A model generated the notes under the pieces. It worked only from the letters and a program-made list of their open reading frames with translations. It did no database searches and was not told the origin of the DNA. 42,607 nucleotides of DNA from Vitrella brassicaformis (lineage: Eukaryota; Sar; Vitrellaceae). The stretch covers positions 85,366 through 127,972 of the forward strand of contig CDMY01000217.1 of the NCBI GenBank assembly GCA_001179505.1, given 5' to 3'. A program made the position numbers and the translations under genes. Numbering within the stretch: position 1 is the stretch's first letter; every line of letters starts with the position of its first letter. Below, in pieces: positions 1 to 10,572 of the stretch.

Positions 1-1796
1 GGGGGGGGGGGGGGAGGGACATGCTCACTGGTAGACGGCCTGGCCCGTCTGCGACTGTCCTGACGTCGGGCCATCCGCAGCCTTGAAGTTCTTGGCCTGC
101 ACACATCAAAAAGCCCCCCATGCACACGTGTGTGTGTTGTGTTGTTTGGTGTGGTTGTCTTGCCTTGTGCGCCTCGTCAAACACGATCAGGCCGCCACTG
201 CGGACACGGCTGTTCTGTGTCTGCGCGCTCGACGAAGACGACCGGCTCTCAGCTGGGCCGCTCAGCCACCTGATCAGCTGACACACACCCACACACCCAC
301 ACACCCACACATCCCAGTGTCTGTGTGTGGGTGTGTGTCCGTGTGAGTGCACCTGCTCGACGCGCGAGGCCTTGTTTGGCCCTTTGCCGCCCTGCACCAG
401 TAGGCTGTATGACGAGAACAGCACCACAGGCTGGCCGGGCCGCCAACCCTGACGGCGAAGAGCCCACACAGCCATGCACACAGACATGGTATGCACACAG
501 ATCGGCGCGGGCAGCGTGTGTGAGGTGGGTTGGGGATGAAGGGTTGGCGGCGTACGTGTTGTCTGAAGTGCTTTTTGGCGGTCTGCGGGTCCAGGTCGAC
601 TGAAGCATTGATCTCCTTCAGAGGCACTACCTGCATACACACACACACACATGTTGATGCGCACGTCTTGATGCGGGTGTGTTGGCACATGTTGCTGCGT
701 ACCGCTACTTTGCCCTTGATGTCGCGAATGTCCCTTGTAGCGTCTTGTATGAGGTCGCTGCTGGTCGACAGCCACAGGTGCCGCAGGAAACCCGAGTTGC
801 ACAGGTGGATGATCGTGCCTGCTATCACGCGGCCCTTCCTGACACCGTCACACCAACCACCACAACCACACGCAGGTGTCGGAATGCTTTTTCTAGAGCA
901 TAAGTGCGTGTGTCGACTCACCCGCAGCCAGTGCCGTCAGAAAGGAAGAATCCCACACCACCACCACCACCACCACTACGAGCACCACCACTAGACAAAG
1001 ACGACAGACCAACCGACCTGCAATCGACCAATCAACCAAGCGCCAGGTACACACCCACACACCCACACACCCACACACCCACACCCACACCCACACCCAC
1101 TGCATCCACGCGACGCCAGGCAGCGAAGTTACCTGGCGAAATATGCGATCGGCTCCAGCTGCGGCGACGATATGCGCCCCTCATTTACCACACTCCGGGG
1201 GATGCGCACCTCCAAATCGGCACACAGGGGGGGAGGGCTGCATACACCGGAGAGCACATTCACGATGGCCATCAGTCAGTGTGTGTGAGAGCGTACCTGA
1301 CAGCGGCGAGCGTGTTTGATTCCGCCAACAGGTCGGGGTGGTCCTTTGCGATGTGGCCGACGACCCCTGACCTGCTGAACAGCCGCATCACGCCGCTGTC
1401 ATCCTGATCTGATGAAGCCGCCTGGTGCTGCTGCTCGGGCTCCATAGCACCATCCTGCAAAACACAGTGCAGATGCGCCTCATTTAGACCGTACGGTGCA
1501 CCCCTCCCACGTACCTCCGTTCGCCGCCCCGGATAGATCCACTCGCCCGTCCCTCCTCCCTCCCGCTCGTCAAGGGCATTCTCATCGGTCATGCATTCGT
1601 CGTTACCCTCATCGCCGTATCCCTCGTCCATCGCATCATCGCCACCGGGGCTATCCTCCTCAGAGTCTTCGCCTTCGTCGGAGTCCTCAGATTCCGATGA
1701 TGAGATCTCCGGCTGATCCTCATCGTCGTCGTCATCTGCGATGGGCTCATCTTTGCGAGCGCGTTTGGCTGCCCGGGCTGCGTCCATTTCGTCCAT
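1..1796 (-). CDS. SBNO: Strawberry notch (SBNO) family helicase, 5' part, runs off window
   Basis: Nuclear DExH-type P-loop protein of the SNO/SBNO family, a transcription/chromatin cofactor in animals. Exons read on the minus strand: 1515-1796, 1297-1454, 1133-1237, 922-1017, 709-838, 556-630, 353-448, 164-277 and 29-96. All junction phases agree. The first exon is very acidic (poly-Asp, SSSESEDSDE). Then come the family motif RIPRSVVNEGRISSPQLEP, a Gly-rich loop, Walker A SDGTGCGKGR joined across an intron, LWLSTSSDLIQDATRDIRDI, PVVLFSSYSLL, and the Walker B/DEAH box LIVFDEAHK followed by AKNFKAADGP. The start at 1796 is the first Met before the acidic region. The intron after DEAHK appears to use a GC donor. 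The donor ending the exon at 709 could lie 6 nt further on. The C-terminal half lies beyond position 1. Family assignment is firm; exact splice sites are inferred. Confidence 0.85.
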
Positions 1797-2102
1797 TTTT
1801 TGTGCTACTTTCCGGGAGATGCGAGCTCATTGGCGACCGGGGGAGAGGAGTGAAGGGATTGATTGCATCGTTTTCGGTGCTTGTGCTGTGACTTCTGCGT
1901 GTATGGGGCCATCTGAAGGCGATGCAATGATTGCCTTCACAGTCCAGACCGGTTTCCCCGGTCAAAACAGGTATACATCCCACATGTGCGGACCAGCAGA
2001 TGTTGTATGCAGACTGACGATACGGACGGCATGAAACACTTTCATCCCATATAAAATGTAGGCACCGATCGCCAGACACCTGCATCCACAACATGACGCG
2101 TC
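1797..2102. promoter_or_regulatory. SBNO upstream region with conserved TATA-like block (copy A)
   Basis: This stretch lies between the SBNO start and a membrane-protein fragment. The part from 2011 to 2102 contains CCCATATAAAATGTAGGCAC and recurs at 10351-10442 and 11692-11787, with a shorter relative near 12885-12925. It reads as a TATA-like element on either strand. It could be the core promoter and 5' leader carried along when the downstream genes were duplicated. Promoter function is inference. Confidence 0.45.
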
Positions 2103-2120
2103 AAAAGAAGATGGTGTCCC

Positions 2121-2250
2121 TCACGTCACATTCACTTTATCCCCTCCCTGACTTGTCAGCGACTCTTGCGCAGTGACGAACAAAACGCCGGCCACCGTGA
2201 CGATCATAAGCTTGTCGCCTTTCCCTGTCTTGGCGTTCTCTTGCAAGTCC
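2121..2250 (-). pseudogene. C-terminal fragment of a duplicated membrane-protein gene (copy A)
   Basis: The minus strand encodes KGDKLMIVTVAGVLFVTAQ followed by ESLTSQGGDKVNVT and a stop at 2121-2123. The same module recurs at 11806-12057 and 14345-14490. Only the last exon is present here; nothing upstream (toward 2300) continues it. The family is not recognised; fuller copies carry hydrophobic segments. It is treated as a relic because the rest of the gene is missing. Confidence 0.5.
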
Positions 2251-2380
2251 GTGCGAAGAAAGCGGATTTAAGTAAGGGACACACAAGAGGCAAAGAACGC
2301 ACGAAAGACGCTGAAAAACTATGTGTGTGTGCGTGCGTGTGTGTGTTTGTGTTTTTTAGGTGTGTGTGTGTGTGTCTGCA

Positions 2381-2854
2381 GATCTCTCACCCCACACCTC
2401 CTTGAGAGCAGTGAAGACAGTGCAGCGCCCTCGTCCCATCCCAGCCCTCCCTTCTTCCAGCGACGCAGCCTCTCCCGCACCGCCGTCACCAAGGCAGCCC
2501 GCATGGTCACGTCCACTGAGGATGCCGAACGAGCCGCTCTCCACTCGCAGATCGACGACAGCCATCAAGGCGACATCGACACGATGCTCAATGACGTCAG
2601 ACAGCACATCGATGAGGCCGGAAGTAGTCTGGGTCTCGCGAAAGTGTTGGCCTTCGACGGTAGTGGTGATTCTGCAGGTCGGCTTGAGGGTGGTCTATCT
2701 GCTGGAGCAGGGCACTGGCGACGAGTGGCGGGCCATGGGGCATTTTCTTCGGATGGCCTTCATCTTTGGGTTTACCCCTGCCGACACGACGCGGCCCTGC
2801 AGATACCGGCCGACTCGCTGCCCACAGCGACGGCCGGCAGCCAAAGATGAATGA
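2381..2854 (+). CDS. Hypothetical protein, possible two-exon gene
   Basis: A GT-rich intron ending at TCTGCAG (about 2380) precedes an open stretch with an amphipathic acidic segment (residues like TEDAERAALHSQIDDS and GDIDTMLNDVRQHIDEAG). A possible 34-nt intron at 2644-2677 would join it in phase to a second open stretch (VVYLLEQGTGDEWRAMGHFL, FGFTPADTTRP) that ends at 2854. No family is recognised and the first exon is not identified. It could also be a gene relic. The sequence around its end (about 2829-2880) resembles 8631-8690. Confidence 0.3.
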   Translation, partial: DLSPHTSLRAVKTVQRPRPIPALPSSSDAASPAPPSPRQPAWSRPLRMPNEPLSTRRSTTAIKATSTRCSMTSDSTSMRPEVVWVSRKCWPSTVVVILQVGLRVVYLLEQGTGDEWRAMGHFLRMAFIFGFTPADTTRPCRYRPTRCPQRRPAAKDE

Positions 2855-3090
2855 CCCCAGACAACGGACACAGCAGACTGAGGTCGGGCGCACACCTTTC
2901 GATTTAGAGGTGAGTGTATGTGGGTCAGCTGCGTGGTGTCCAGCTGTTGTCTCTCTCTCTGTCTCGGTGTCTGTGTGTGGCGTGTGTGGTGCCTGTGGTG
3001 CAGGTGACTGGCAGCTGTATGGTGTTTCGATGGATGCTTCGATAAGCTGCCTGTGTGGAGCTCTGGATTACACAGGCAGGGATAGTCGCT
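2829..3090 (+). repeat. Diverged repeat, partner at 8631-8900
   Basis: Both stretches share a nearly identical core around GCAGCCAAAGATGAATGACC, then a GT-rich segment, then a weaker match (GCTGCCTGTGTGG). They look like two old copies of one locus. No coding function could be assigned to either with confidence. Confidence 0.4.
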
Positions 3091-3139
3091 TACGGATCTA
3101 TCTGTGTACACGTACACGGCTTGTGGGGGATCTGAGGGC

Positions 3140-3687
3140 CTGACTGAGATGGGACGGACGGATGGATGGATGGATGGATGGGTGGAGCGAGTGGGCGGGC
3201 GAGACAGGGCCGATGTGATACGTACAGGTTTGGAGGACTTAATACAAGACGTGTCAGTCAGTCAGTCAGTCAATCAGGCAGGCAGGGAGGGAGGGAGGGA
3301 GGGAGCCGGTGGACGGATTGATGGCTGAATGAGTGAGTGAGTGATTGGATCGCCGTGTGAACGTTTGTGAGGTATGTAGAGCGCACATGAAGTGCATGGA
3401 CCGATGGATATATGGTTGGTAGCCCTTGAACAAATTGACCACACCAGTCGACCACAATCACTGATTGAGCGTCCACTCATTAAGTTGTCGGCGGCCTTGC
3501 TTCGATTGCTCGATTGGTTCCTCCTCTACGTTCAAGTTGGCTGCTGATCGTTCATCCATCTTGCTTACGTGCGTGCGTGCGTGCATGCGTGTCGGTTTCT
3601 CTACAGTGCATGCATGTAGAGATAATTTCTGAAAGCATACAAGCATTGCAGAAATCCTGGAATGTTCGACAAGAAATCCTGGAATGT
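3140..3687. repeat. Simple-repeat spacer
   Basis: Contains runs of ATGG (about 3159-3185), GTCA (about 3254-3275), GGGA (about 3285-3305) and GAGT. The remainder up to the 3' end of the RTX gene shows no gene I can support. Confidence 0.6.
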
Positions 3688-6600
3688 TCAGACGCGACTG
3701 CCGTTAGCATCCTCCTCCTTCCCGCCCTGCAGGACGGTGAGCTGATCGTCGCCCAATACTCGCCGCTCGGTCCTGCTCTCAAGGTAGCTCTTCTTCCGGC
3801 TGTCTCGTGTGTCAGATATGGATCGTTTCCGGAGATTTATTCCCTCATCCTCTGGCTTGTTGTCTCCCGTCTCTGTCGCTTTCTGGCCTCGCTTCAAGAG
3901 GTTGTGGAAGACTTGCCATGCACCAACGCCTAGGCCGGCCACACCGACGATGCCGAGCACGATGGATAGGATTGTATCGACGCACTCGGGCCGGCTGTAG
4001 GTAAACCAACCGCATTCGTCGTCTTCCTCATCATCGCCCTCTGTCTCGACCTCGCTGCTCAGCAGAAAGTATCTGGGGTCGGAAAGCTCCTGGGGACTTC
4101 GGTGGAGAATCCGCACTTTGTGGCTCGAATCAAGGTCGATGATCACGCTGCCGCTGCTCATCCTCTCCTGCAAATCGCTCATCTTCGTGATTGCGGGGAA
4201 GCTGACAAGGTTCACCCGGTCGTGGGTGCTGCCAGTATCGAAGTCGTGAATTGTCACATCACACGGCGCATCTGAGACGACGAATGTATCAGCACCTCTG
4301 CCACCGGTGAGCTGGTCGGTGCCTCCTCTTCCGTCGAGTGTGTCTGCTCCATCCCCTCCAACCAAAGTGTTCCCTTGGCTGTTGCCCCGCAGAGTGTCAT
4401 CGTGTCTCGAGCCTTCGACGTGCGCGATCACACTGCCCTCGGCCAGAGTAATGAACTTCCTATTTTCTGAGTCGTCACAGGCCAAGCGCACATCTGGCAA
4501 CAAACGAGTAAACAATGTGACAAATGAAAGAGAGCATTTGAGGTACGCACGGATGGATGTATTCACCTCCTGCTTCTGAGTAGGACATTTGGCAACCTTC
4601 CGCTGGATCGCCATCTGAGCTGCCTGACGAAATCTCGACCTGGTCAAAGGGTATGTTGGGTGGAAGAGGCGGCAGCGTCTTTCCGTCTGACGGATCTAGC
4701 GGACCTGCAGAAAGACACTGAGCGTGAGCAACAGGTAGACCGATCGATGCCATTCTGTCCGTCTGGCGGCGCACCATTCTCGCCGTCTGGCGGCCCACCA
4801 TTCCCGCCGTCTGGCGGCCCATCGCCTCCACCTGAGCCTGACACGTACAAACGCAGACAAGCATCCGGCTCTTTCCTTGCCAGCCGATGGGAGAAGGAAG
4901 ACCTGGTGGGAGGGCTGCGTCTTGCGTAGTGCTGGCAGGTTCGACTGTTGATGGCGGAATTGTTGTTGGCGGCATTTCTAAAACGCATGTAACACATGAA
5001 GGAGCGAAGACATGAAGAATGTACATATGTCTCTGTTTCTGTGCTCACCGTAAGTAACTGTCAAGACGTTTGAAGCCACGTTTGGGTTACCGACAAGGTC
5101 CTCAATTTTGCCTTCTGGGAGCTGCACTTGTACCCCACCCTCTGCATCTGGCGCTACACCAATGCTAAAGGTGTCGCTGGAGGCCCCCGTCTCAGTCACG
5201 CTGACCACGGAAGCGTTTGTGATGGCAAAATCACTGAGTGTCAGTGTAGAAGCCTTGATGGGCTCGTCAAAAATCGCTGTCACAATGAAAGGGTCGCTCT
5301 TCACAATGCCCTCAGAGGCCGCTGCTGCTAAGGCTGGAGTTGGCTTGATTACATCTGAAGAAACACAAGGTTTTACACCGTGCGGCCCTGTTCTGTGTCT
5401 AAATGCCCACCCACCAATCGTGACAGTCAAACGTTGGAGTCTTCGTTGAAATGGCCGGGGGCATTGTACAACTCCACTTTGCCAGCGGTGTGCCGCTGCT
5501 GGTTGGCTGTACATTGGCTGTAAACAGCTGATTGGAGAACGGTTTGCAGAGAAGTGACAGACGCCTCAGCAGTACCAGATACAACGATGTCAGCCGCCTC
5601 GAAAGAGGCGGATTTGGCGGGCTCAGAGAGCGCGATGCCTACAGTGAAGGGCAATAAGCGAATGCGAAGGGCGTCAGTACTAAGAGTTGGGATCATTGGT
5701 CGAGCTGTGAAGTTAGATAAGCCAACGAATATGATACAACGCCATGTCTCGTGTCTCTTCCTTTCTTTGTGCCTTCACCTACGTGTGCAGATAGAAGGTC
5801 CTTCTCCTGCATCACCGAATGTGCTCTGGTGGTCACACTCCCATCCCTCCTCAATCGTGCAGGATGCACTACAGCCATCGCCGCTTTCTGGTGTGGCAAG
5901 GCTGTCAGGTGTTCCGACATCATCGCATTCCTCAAGTGCCGGCGTCACCAAGCCATTTCCGCAGACGTTGGCGCAGTTCCGGTCATTTTTGCCGATGACA
6001 ATGCCGTCATAGTATTGATTCGGGTTCTCAAACTTGAATAACTCGTCTGATTCGCCACCCGTTGATCTTGGTACGAGCCCGTTGCCGCTAAGAGTGAATG
6101 TCTCAGTATCGAGGCGGTCTTCATCGCGGTCCTTCGCATGTATCATCGTTGTCAGCTCGTTCTCGATAAAGCAATTATCCACAATCTCGATTTGGCGATA
6201 GTTATGTAGACGTATCGCGGACCGACGATTTGCTTCATCAGCATCATCATCGCTTAGCGCTGCATTTCGACGAAATGTTGACCTCTTGATGGTCAAGGAG
6301 TCTCCCTTCAGAGAATGGTAATCGAGGTGAATAGCACCTGGCTTGTTTTCCTCGAAGGTGCATTCCTTAATCACAACATCACCTGTCAAGAACGAGACAC
6401 GCGTTTTACGAGCAGCAAGTTGCTTTGCACTGCATGGCGTACCATAAGCAAGTTGCAGTACACCATCGTCTTCATGCCAGCTACCATGAGGGATCATGGT
6501 ATAGGAATTGCCAATAAAAGTGCTCCTCTCGATAATTACAGTCTTCCTTCCCCACGCGTCAAAGACATGCGGCCATCCACTACAGCTGTATTCCGATTCA

Positions 6601-7646
6601 ACATGGTTGTTGCGAAATGTTGATTGGCGGATGATTGCTGATTCAGAATACGAATAACTGCCGGCACTTAGCTTCAGAATGTTTGTATAATCACATAAAA
6701 AGCCGCCCGATCTGTACTCTCGACGGTTGCCTTCAAAAGTCGTTTGCTCCATAAGTGAGTTGCATTAGGAAATATCCACCATGGCACCCGAGGCGGGCAA
6801 GGTATCATAAATGAGATTGCCGTAGACCAGGCTGTTTTTCAGAGTGACGATTCTGGTCGGAGGCGTAGCGGACGATGATGCCCCACCGCAGTAGAGCACC
6901 ATCCCTTCATTCCCATGAAAAACCGACTCCCAGAAATGAACGTCAATCGTATGTTTCTCCGAACCCCATTGCTCAATATTCACGGCGCTGAATGAGGGAT
7001 ATTCGCTGTTGCTGCACTCCTCAATTGACACTCGATAGAAAGCTATACTCATCGTCTTTGCGGAAGAGGAGGAAGAAGGTTTTGTGATGTGAATTACATC
7101 CTTTGTTTCGTAATCCCTGATTAGTCCATTGTTTGTAAAGCGGACGCCTCCCACAGTGAAGTCCTCAGTTGCTTCAGCTACCAGAGATGAGCCCTTGTCT
7201 GGGGCCTTGATAAAAGGGAACGAGCCGGCATTGCTGAGGTCTTGAGGGAATAAGTAGACATTGCGCCCCTTGAAGATGAGACTGCTTTGCAGACTGATCT
7301 CGGTTACACTCGGGTCGATGCGAATGCAGCGAATGGTTGTCTCCGTCTCCGGCTGTTGGGCTTCAGCATGCCGAGCGCCTCTCTAAGAGAGCCTGTTCCC
7401 GAGTCAGCCGCACTCGTGACGGTCTTCGTCGAGGCGCACGTCGGTGCGACGAAGTCCGACGTGCCGAAGAGCGCTACAAAGCCCGCCTCATTCATCGTAG
7501 CAGCTGACATAAACAAAGGAGAGCACGCGGGCCCAATGCGAAGACAGAATGTCATGTTTTGTCTTCCACTCACATTGCGCGAGCAGAGCCAGCAGATGGA
7601 CAGCTACGGTAACCATCTTCACGACTTTGGCACATGAGTGAATCAT
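3688..7646 (-). CDS. Modular RTX/beta-helix/DUF4215 surface protein, frame disrupted
   Basis: Probable type I cell-surface protein built from bacterial-type adhesin modules. Exons: 7574-7646, 5783-7503, 5415-5704, 5049-5354, 4849-4977, 4567-4704, 3688-4493. The first exon gives a signal peptide (hydrophobic VTVAVHLLALLAQ). Next come TVTSAADSGTGSLREAL and a right-handed beta-helix (repeats such as IIERSTFIGNS, VIKECTFEENK). A DUF4215/Myxo-type Cys repeat follows (CGNGLVTPALEECDD, SGDGCSASCTIEEGWECD), then two Ig-like domains ending near SNVLTVTY. The RTX nonapeptides are GGDGADTLDGRGGTDQLTG and GGRGADTF. A TM helix (ILSIVLGIVGVAGLGVGAW) and a basic tail complete it. Lesions: an apparent 1-nt loss near 7367, an in-frame TAA at 6765-6767, and frame changes near 5540, 5480 and 5430. 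It may be a pseudogene or carry sequence errors. RTX repeats bind calcium; nothing here indicates a toxin. Confidence 0.75.
4705..4848 (-). repeat. 24-bp x3 tandem repeat inside a 144-nt candidate intron of the RTX gene
   Basis: Three 24-nt units lie between the Ig-like and RTX parts. In one frame they read GPPDGGNG, GPPDGENG and APPDGQNG. The best splice model removes them (donor near 4848, acceptor at 4705). The segment is 144 nt long and is also open in the host frame, so a retained form would be translatable. Which form is made cannot be told from DNA. Confidence 0.5.
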
Positions 7647-7871
7647 TGTGCTGTCGACGTGCATATCTGGCCCCTGGTACGGCGTGGGCCCGTCTATAGA
7701 CGCTGGTCTCTTAGTTGTCCAGGTTAGAACCTTCCGTGATGCACGCCGATCACATGAATGCGAGCTTAGATGTGCAAAAAGGGGATGGGCACAGAACAAC
7801 AGATTAGCAGGAGCCAGCAGAGAGGCTCACAGGAAGGCCACACACCCAGCCAGAAGCAGCCACAAGGTCAA

Positions 7872-8440
7872 ATGAGCAACGCTGATCTGTCTGTGTGTCA
7901 TATGTGCAGAGGTGGGGCGTACTGTGCTGACGGGGCCAAGACGGCTGAAAGTCCGGGCACTCCCGAGACAGACGGAGAATTGAATTCCCTCGAGAGCGCT
8001 CTGGTTGACCTTCTCTGTGTGTCATTCGGGCTGTATGTCATTGTGGTGGTTATCTGTAGACAGACGGCCGCCCAGTGAGTGTGGACGGTGGACGCATCAG
8101 CACGAGGCTCATTTGGGTGTCAGTCTGAGGATTGCTCTCGCCGAGGGCATTGTGATGCGTCGGTTGGCCTCTGCTCACGGTGCGTCAAGGTGCACAAGCG
8201 AGGCTATGATGTGATGGATGGATCGACCCACCTGTGTGCAGCTCGGCAAGGAGTGCACACATGGTTGGCCGCGGCGTCCGTCCGGTTTGGTAGGTGCAGT
8301 GTTCGGCGCTGCTTTGCCGAGCCACTATTGTAACCATTCTGCGGTTTCTGGGTGCATAATGAAGGCCTTTGTGTGCGCACACAGACATCCGGCAAAACTT
8401 ACGAACCGACTCAGTCGTCCAACGCGACTTCTTTTCTTCG
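7872..8440 (+). CDS. Candidate Cys-rich (EGF-like) gene, weak
   Basis: Starting at ATG 7872, an open stretch carries CHMCRGGAYCADG. A later exon encodes FGCQSEDCSRRGHCDASVGL then CSRC. It joins in phase over a possible intron (donor near 8185, acceptor near 8240) to LGKECTHGWPRRPSG and a further Cys-containing stretch. The Cys spacing recalls tenascin-type EGF repeats. The end of the gene and the first intron are not resolved. It could be a gene fragment, and it lies divergently upstream of the RTX gene. Confidence 0.3.
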
Positions 8441-9286
8441 AGGTACCCACTTTGCCGGATCGATGCAGGCAGGCTGGCCCGCATACACACCCGCTCTCCC
8501 TCCTTCTCCCTCTCTCTGATGTGTCGTCCTTTCGGTCAGTTTCTATCGGGATGTGTGTGTGTGTGTGCGGTTGGGCAATGAGTGCGGGTGAGCGGTGCCG
8601 ACAGACACACAAGCATGTGCATTAGGTCGGCGGGGCGGCCCGGCCGGGCAGCCAAAGGTGAATGACCCCAGACAAAATAAATATTGCGATTCACAGGTGG
8701 GTGGGTGGGTGTATGCGGGCCGTCATGTGGACGTGTTCATCTCTGTGTGTGTGGGCGCGGTTGGTACCTTTGTTCAGGTGGCAGGCTGCTCCGTTGTGTG
8801 GGCGGGTGGACGGGCTGCCTGTGTGGGGTCCGCTACTCATATGTCGAGCAGCTCAAAGCGGCTGTGCGAGTGCTGTGGTGCGCTGAGTGGATAGATGTCT
8901 GTATATGACACTCTGACTTGCGGATGTGGTTGATCGACTCATTCATGGATGGGCAGAAATGCAGTCCTTAAATTCTCTCTAGGCATATGAAGGGTCTCAA
9001 TTCACTCACAGCATCGCTCGTCAGCTCCACTCACGGATGCACACACAAGGACCGGATCACTGCACGCAGTCGGCCGAGGCACATGCAACGAGCGAATCAA
9101 CAACGCTTCGCGTGTGTGTTATGATGCACTGTGAGCCCCAAACGGCTGCACACACACACACACACACACACACGTGTGTGTCTTTCCCAGCCAGCAGATA
9201 AAGATATTCATATTCATGCCTGTCTGTCGGTCGGTCGGTCGGTCTGTCTGCCTGTCTGTCTGTCTGCGTGGGTGTGGTTGGCCGAC
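8441..9286. repeat. Spacer with microsatellites
   Basis: Holds GT runs, a (CA)n-(GT)n head-to-head tract at about 9149-9181, and CTGT/CGGT runs at about 9225-9265. The 8631-8900 part is the diverged partner of 2829-3090. No gene is supported. Confidence 0.55.
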
Positions 9287-10190
9287 CTGTCTGTGTTTTT
9301 CTTTGGTCTCTTCCATCTGCTCCACGTGGCTGCGAGACGAAGGAAGACATGGAGAGGCAGTGTGTGTGTGTGCAGGTGATCCGGTGAGTGGCTGAGTGGG
9401 TCAGTGGGAGGGCACCGCACCGGTGGTCCAGTTTCTTGATGGCCTCTTCTCTCTCTCGGATGGCCTTAATCTACACACCAAAACACAGTCAGGAATGCAC
9501 TCACACACGTTTGTGTGTCCTTCGCGCCCCTCATCTACCACACTGCGGGGGATGCGCACCTCCAGATCGGCACACAGGGGGGGAGGGCTGCATACACCGG
9601 AGAGGAGAGCACATTCACGATGGTCGTGAGTCAGTGTGTGTGCATGTGCTGCGTGTGAGAGCGTACCTGACAGCGGCGAGCGTGTTTGATTCCGCCAACA
9701 GGTCGGGGTGGTCCTTTGCGATGTGGCCGACGGCCCCTGACCTGCTGAACAGCCGCATCACGCTGCTGTCATCCTGATCCGATGAAGCCGCCTGGTGCTG
9801 CTCGGGCTCGATAGCACCATCCTGCACAACACCACAGTGCAGATGCGCCTCACTCAGACCGTATGCACCGCTTTCACGCTCGTGTGTGTGTGTTCCTACC
9901 GTTCGCCGCCCTGGATAGATCCACTCGCCCATCCCTCCTCCCTCCCGCTCCTCAGGGGCATTCTCATCGGTCATGCATTCGTCGATATCCTCATCGCCGT
10001 ATCCCTCGTCCATCGCATCATCACCACCACCAGGGCTATCCTCCTCCTCGGCTTCATCGGAGCTCTCAGATTCTGATGATGAGATCTCCGGCTGATCCTC
10101 ATCGTCGTCGTCATCTGCGATGGGCTCATCTCTGCGAGCGCGTTTGGCTGCACGGCCTGCGTCCATTTTGCGCGTGAGATGCGAGCTCAT
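9287..10190 (-). CDS. Truncated SBNO copy joined to coiled-coil exons (chimeric gene or relic)
   Basis: Exon 1 (from Met 10190 or 10166) and exons 2-3 repeat the SBNO N-terminus: DEPIADDDDDEDQPEISSSE, DHPDLLAESNTLAAV, ADLEVRIPRSVV. Similarity to SBNO stops near 9525, just after VVDEGRE, so Walker A and the DEAH box are absent. The frame stays open and can splice in phase to an exon at 9421-9470 (IKAIREREEAIKKLDH) and then 9287-9329 (HVEQMEETKEKHRQ), both typical coiled-coil sequence not found in SBNO. Its upstream region 10168-10442 is also duplicated from SBNO. Either a new chimeric gene or a decaying partial duplicate; no C-terminus is resolved. Confidence 0.5.
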
Positions 10191-10350
10191 TGGCGACCAG
10201 GGAAGAGGAGTGAAGGGATTGATTGCATCGTTTTCGGTGCTGGTGCTGTGCCTTCTGCGTGTATGGGGCCATCTGAAGGCGATGCAATGATTGCATTCAC
10301 AGTCCAGGCCGGTCTTCCTTGTCAAAACAGGCCACAAGAGGTTGGTGTGC

Positions 10351-10442
10351 AGACTGACATGACGATACGGACGGCATGAAACACTCTCATCCCATATAAA
10401 ATGTAGGCACCGATTGACAGACACCTGCATCCACAACATGAC
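10351..10442. repeat. Conserved TATA-like block, copy B
   Basis: Near-identical to 2011-2102 including CCCATATAAAATGTAGGCAC. Similarity stops right after CACAACATGACG, where copies A and C continue into the membrane-protein module. Confidence 0.6.
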
Positions 10443-10572
10443 GGGCGATGAAGGCTGAGATAGACGTGGATTGATGGCTTGTGCATATCATCGGCGCAGC
10501 AGTGGGTGGAGCGAAGCTGCACAAGCCATGCAGGGCAAATCTGTCTGTCTGTCCGTTGATTGATGTTATGTC

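Noticed and set aside
904-1407. Long plus-strand frame over SBNO exons
   Set aside because: It is antisense to exons with clear helicase motifs and is rich in Thr/Pro/His from CA repeats.
2166-2405. Plus-strand frame with CVCACVCVF-type sequence
   Set aside because: Cys/Val runs are the translation of GT microsatellites; the same effect explains many other frames in this window.
3688-4493. RTX repeats read as a secreted cytolysin
   Set aside because: No hydrophobic pore-forming domain, acylation site or type I secretion context is present. The repeats sit before a TM helix in a surface protein.
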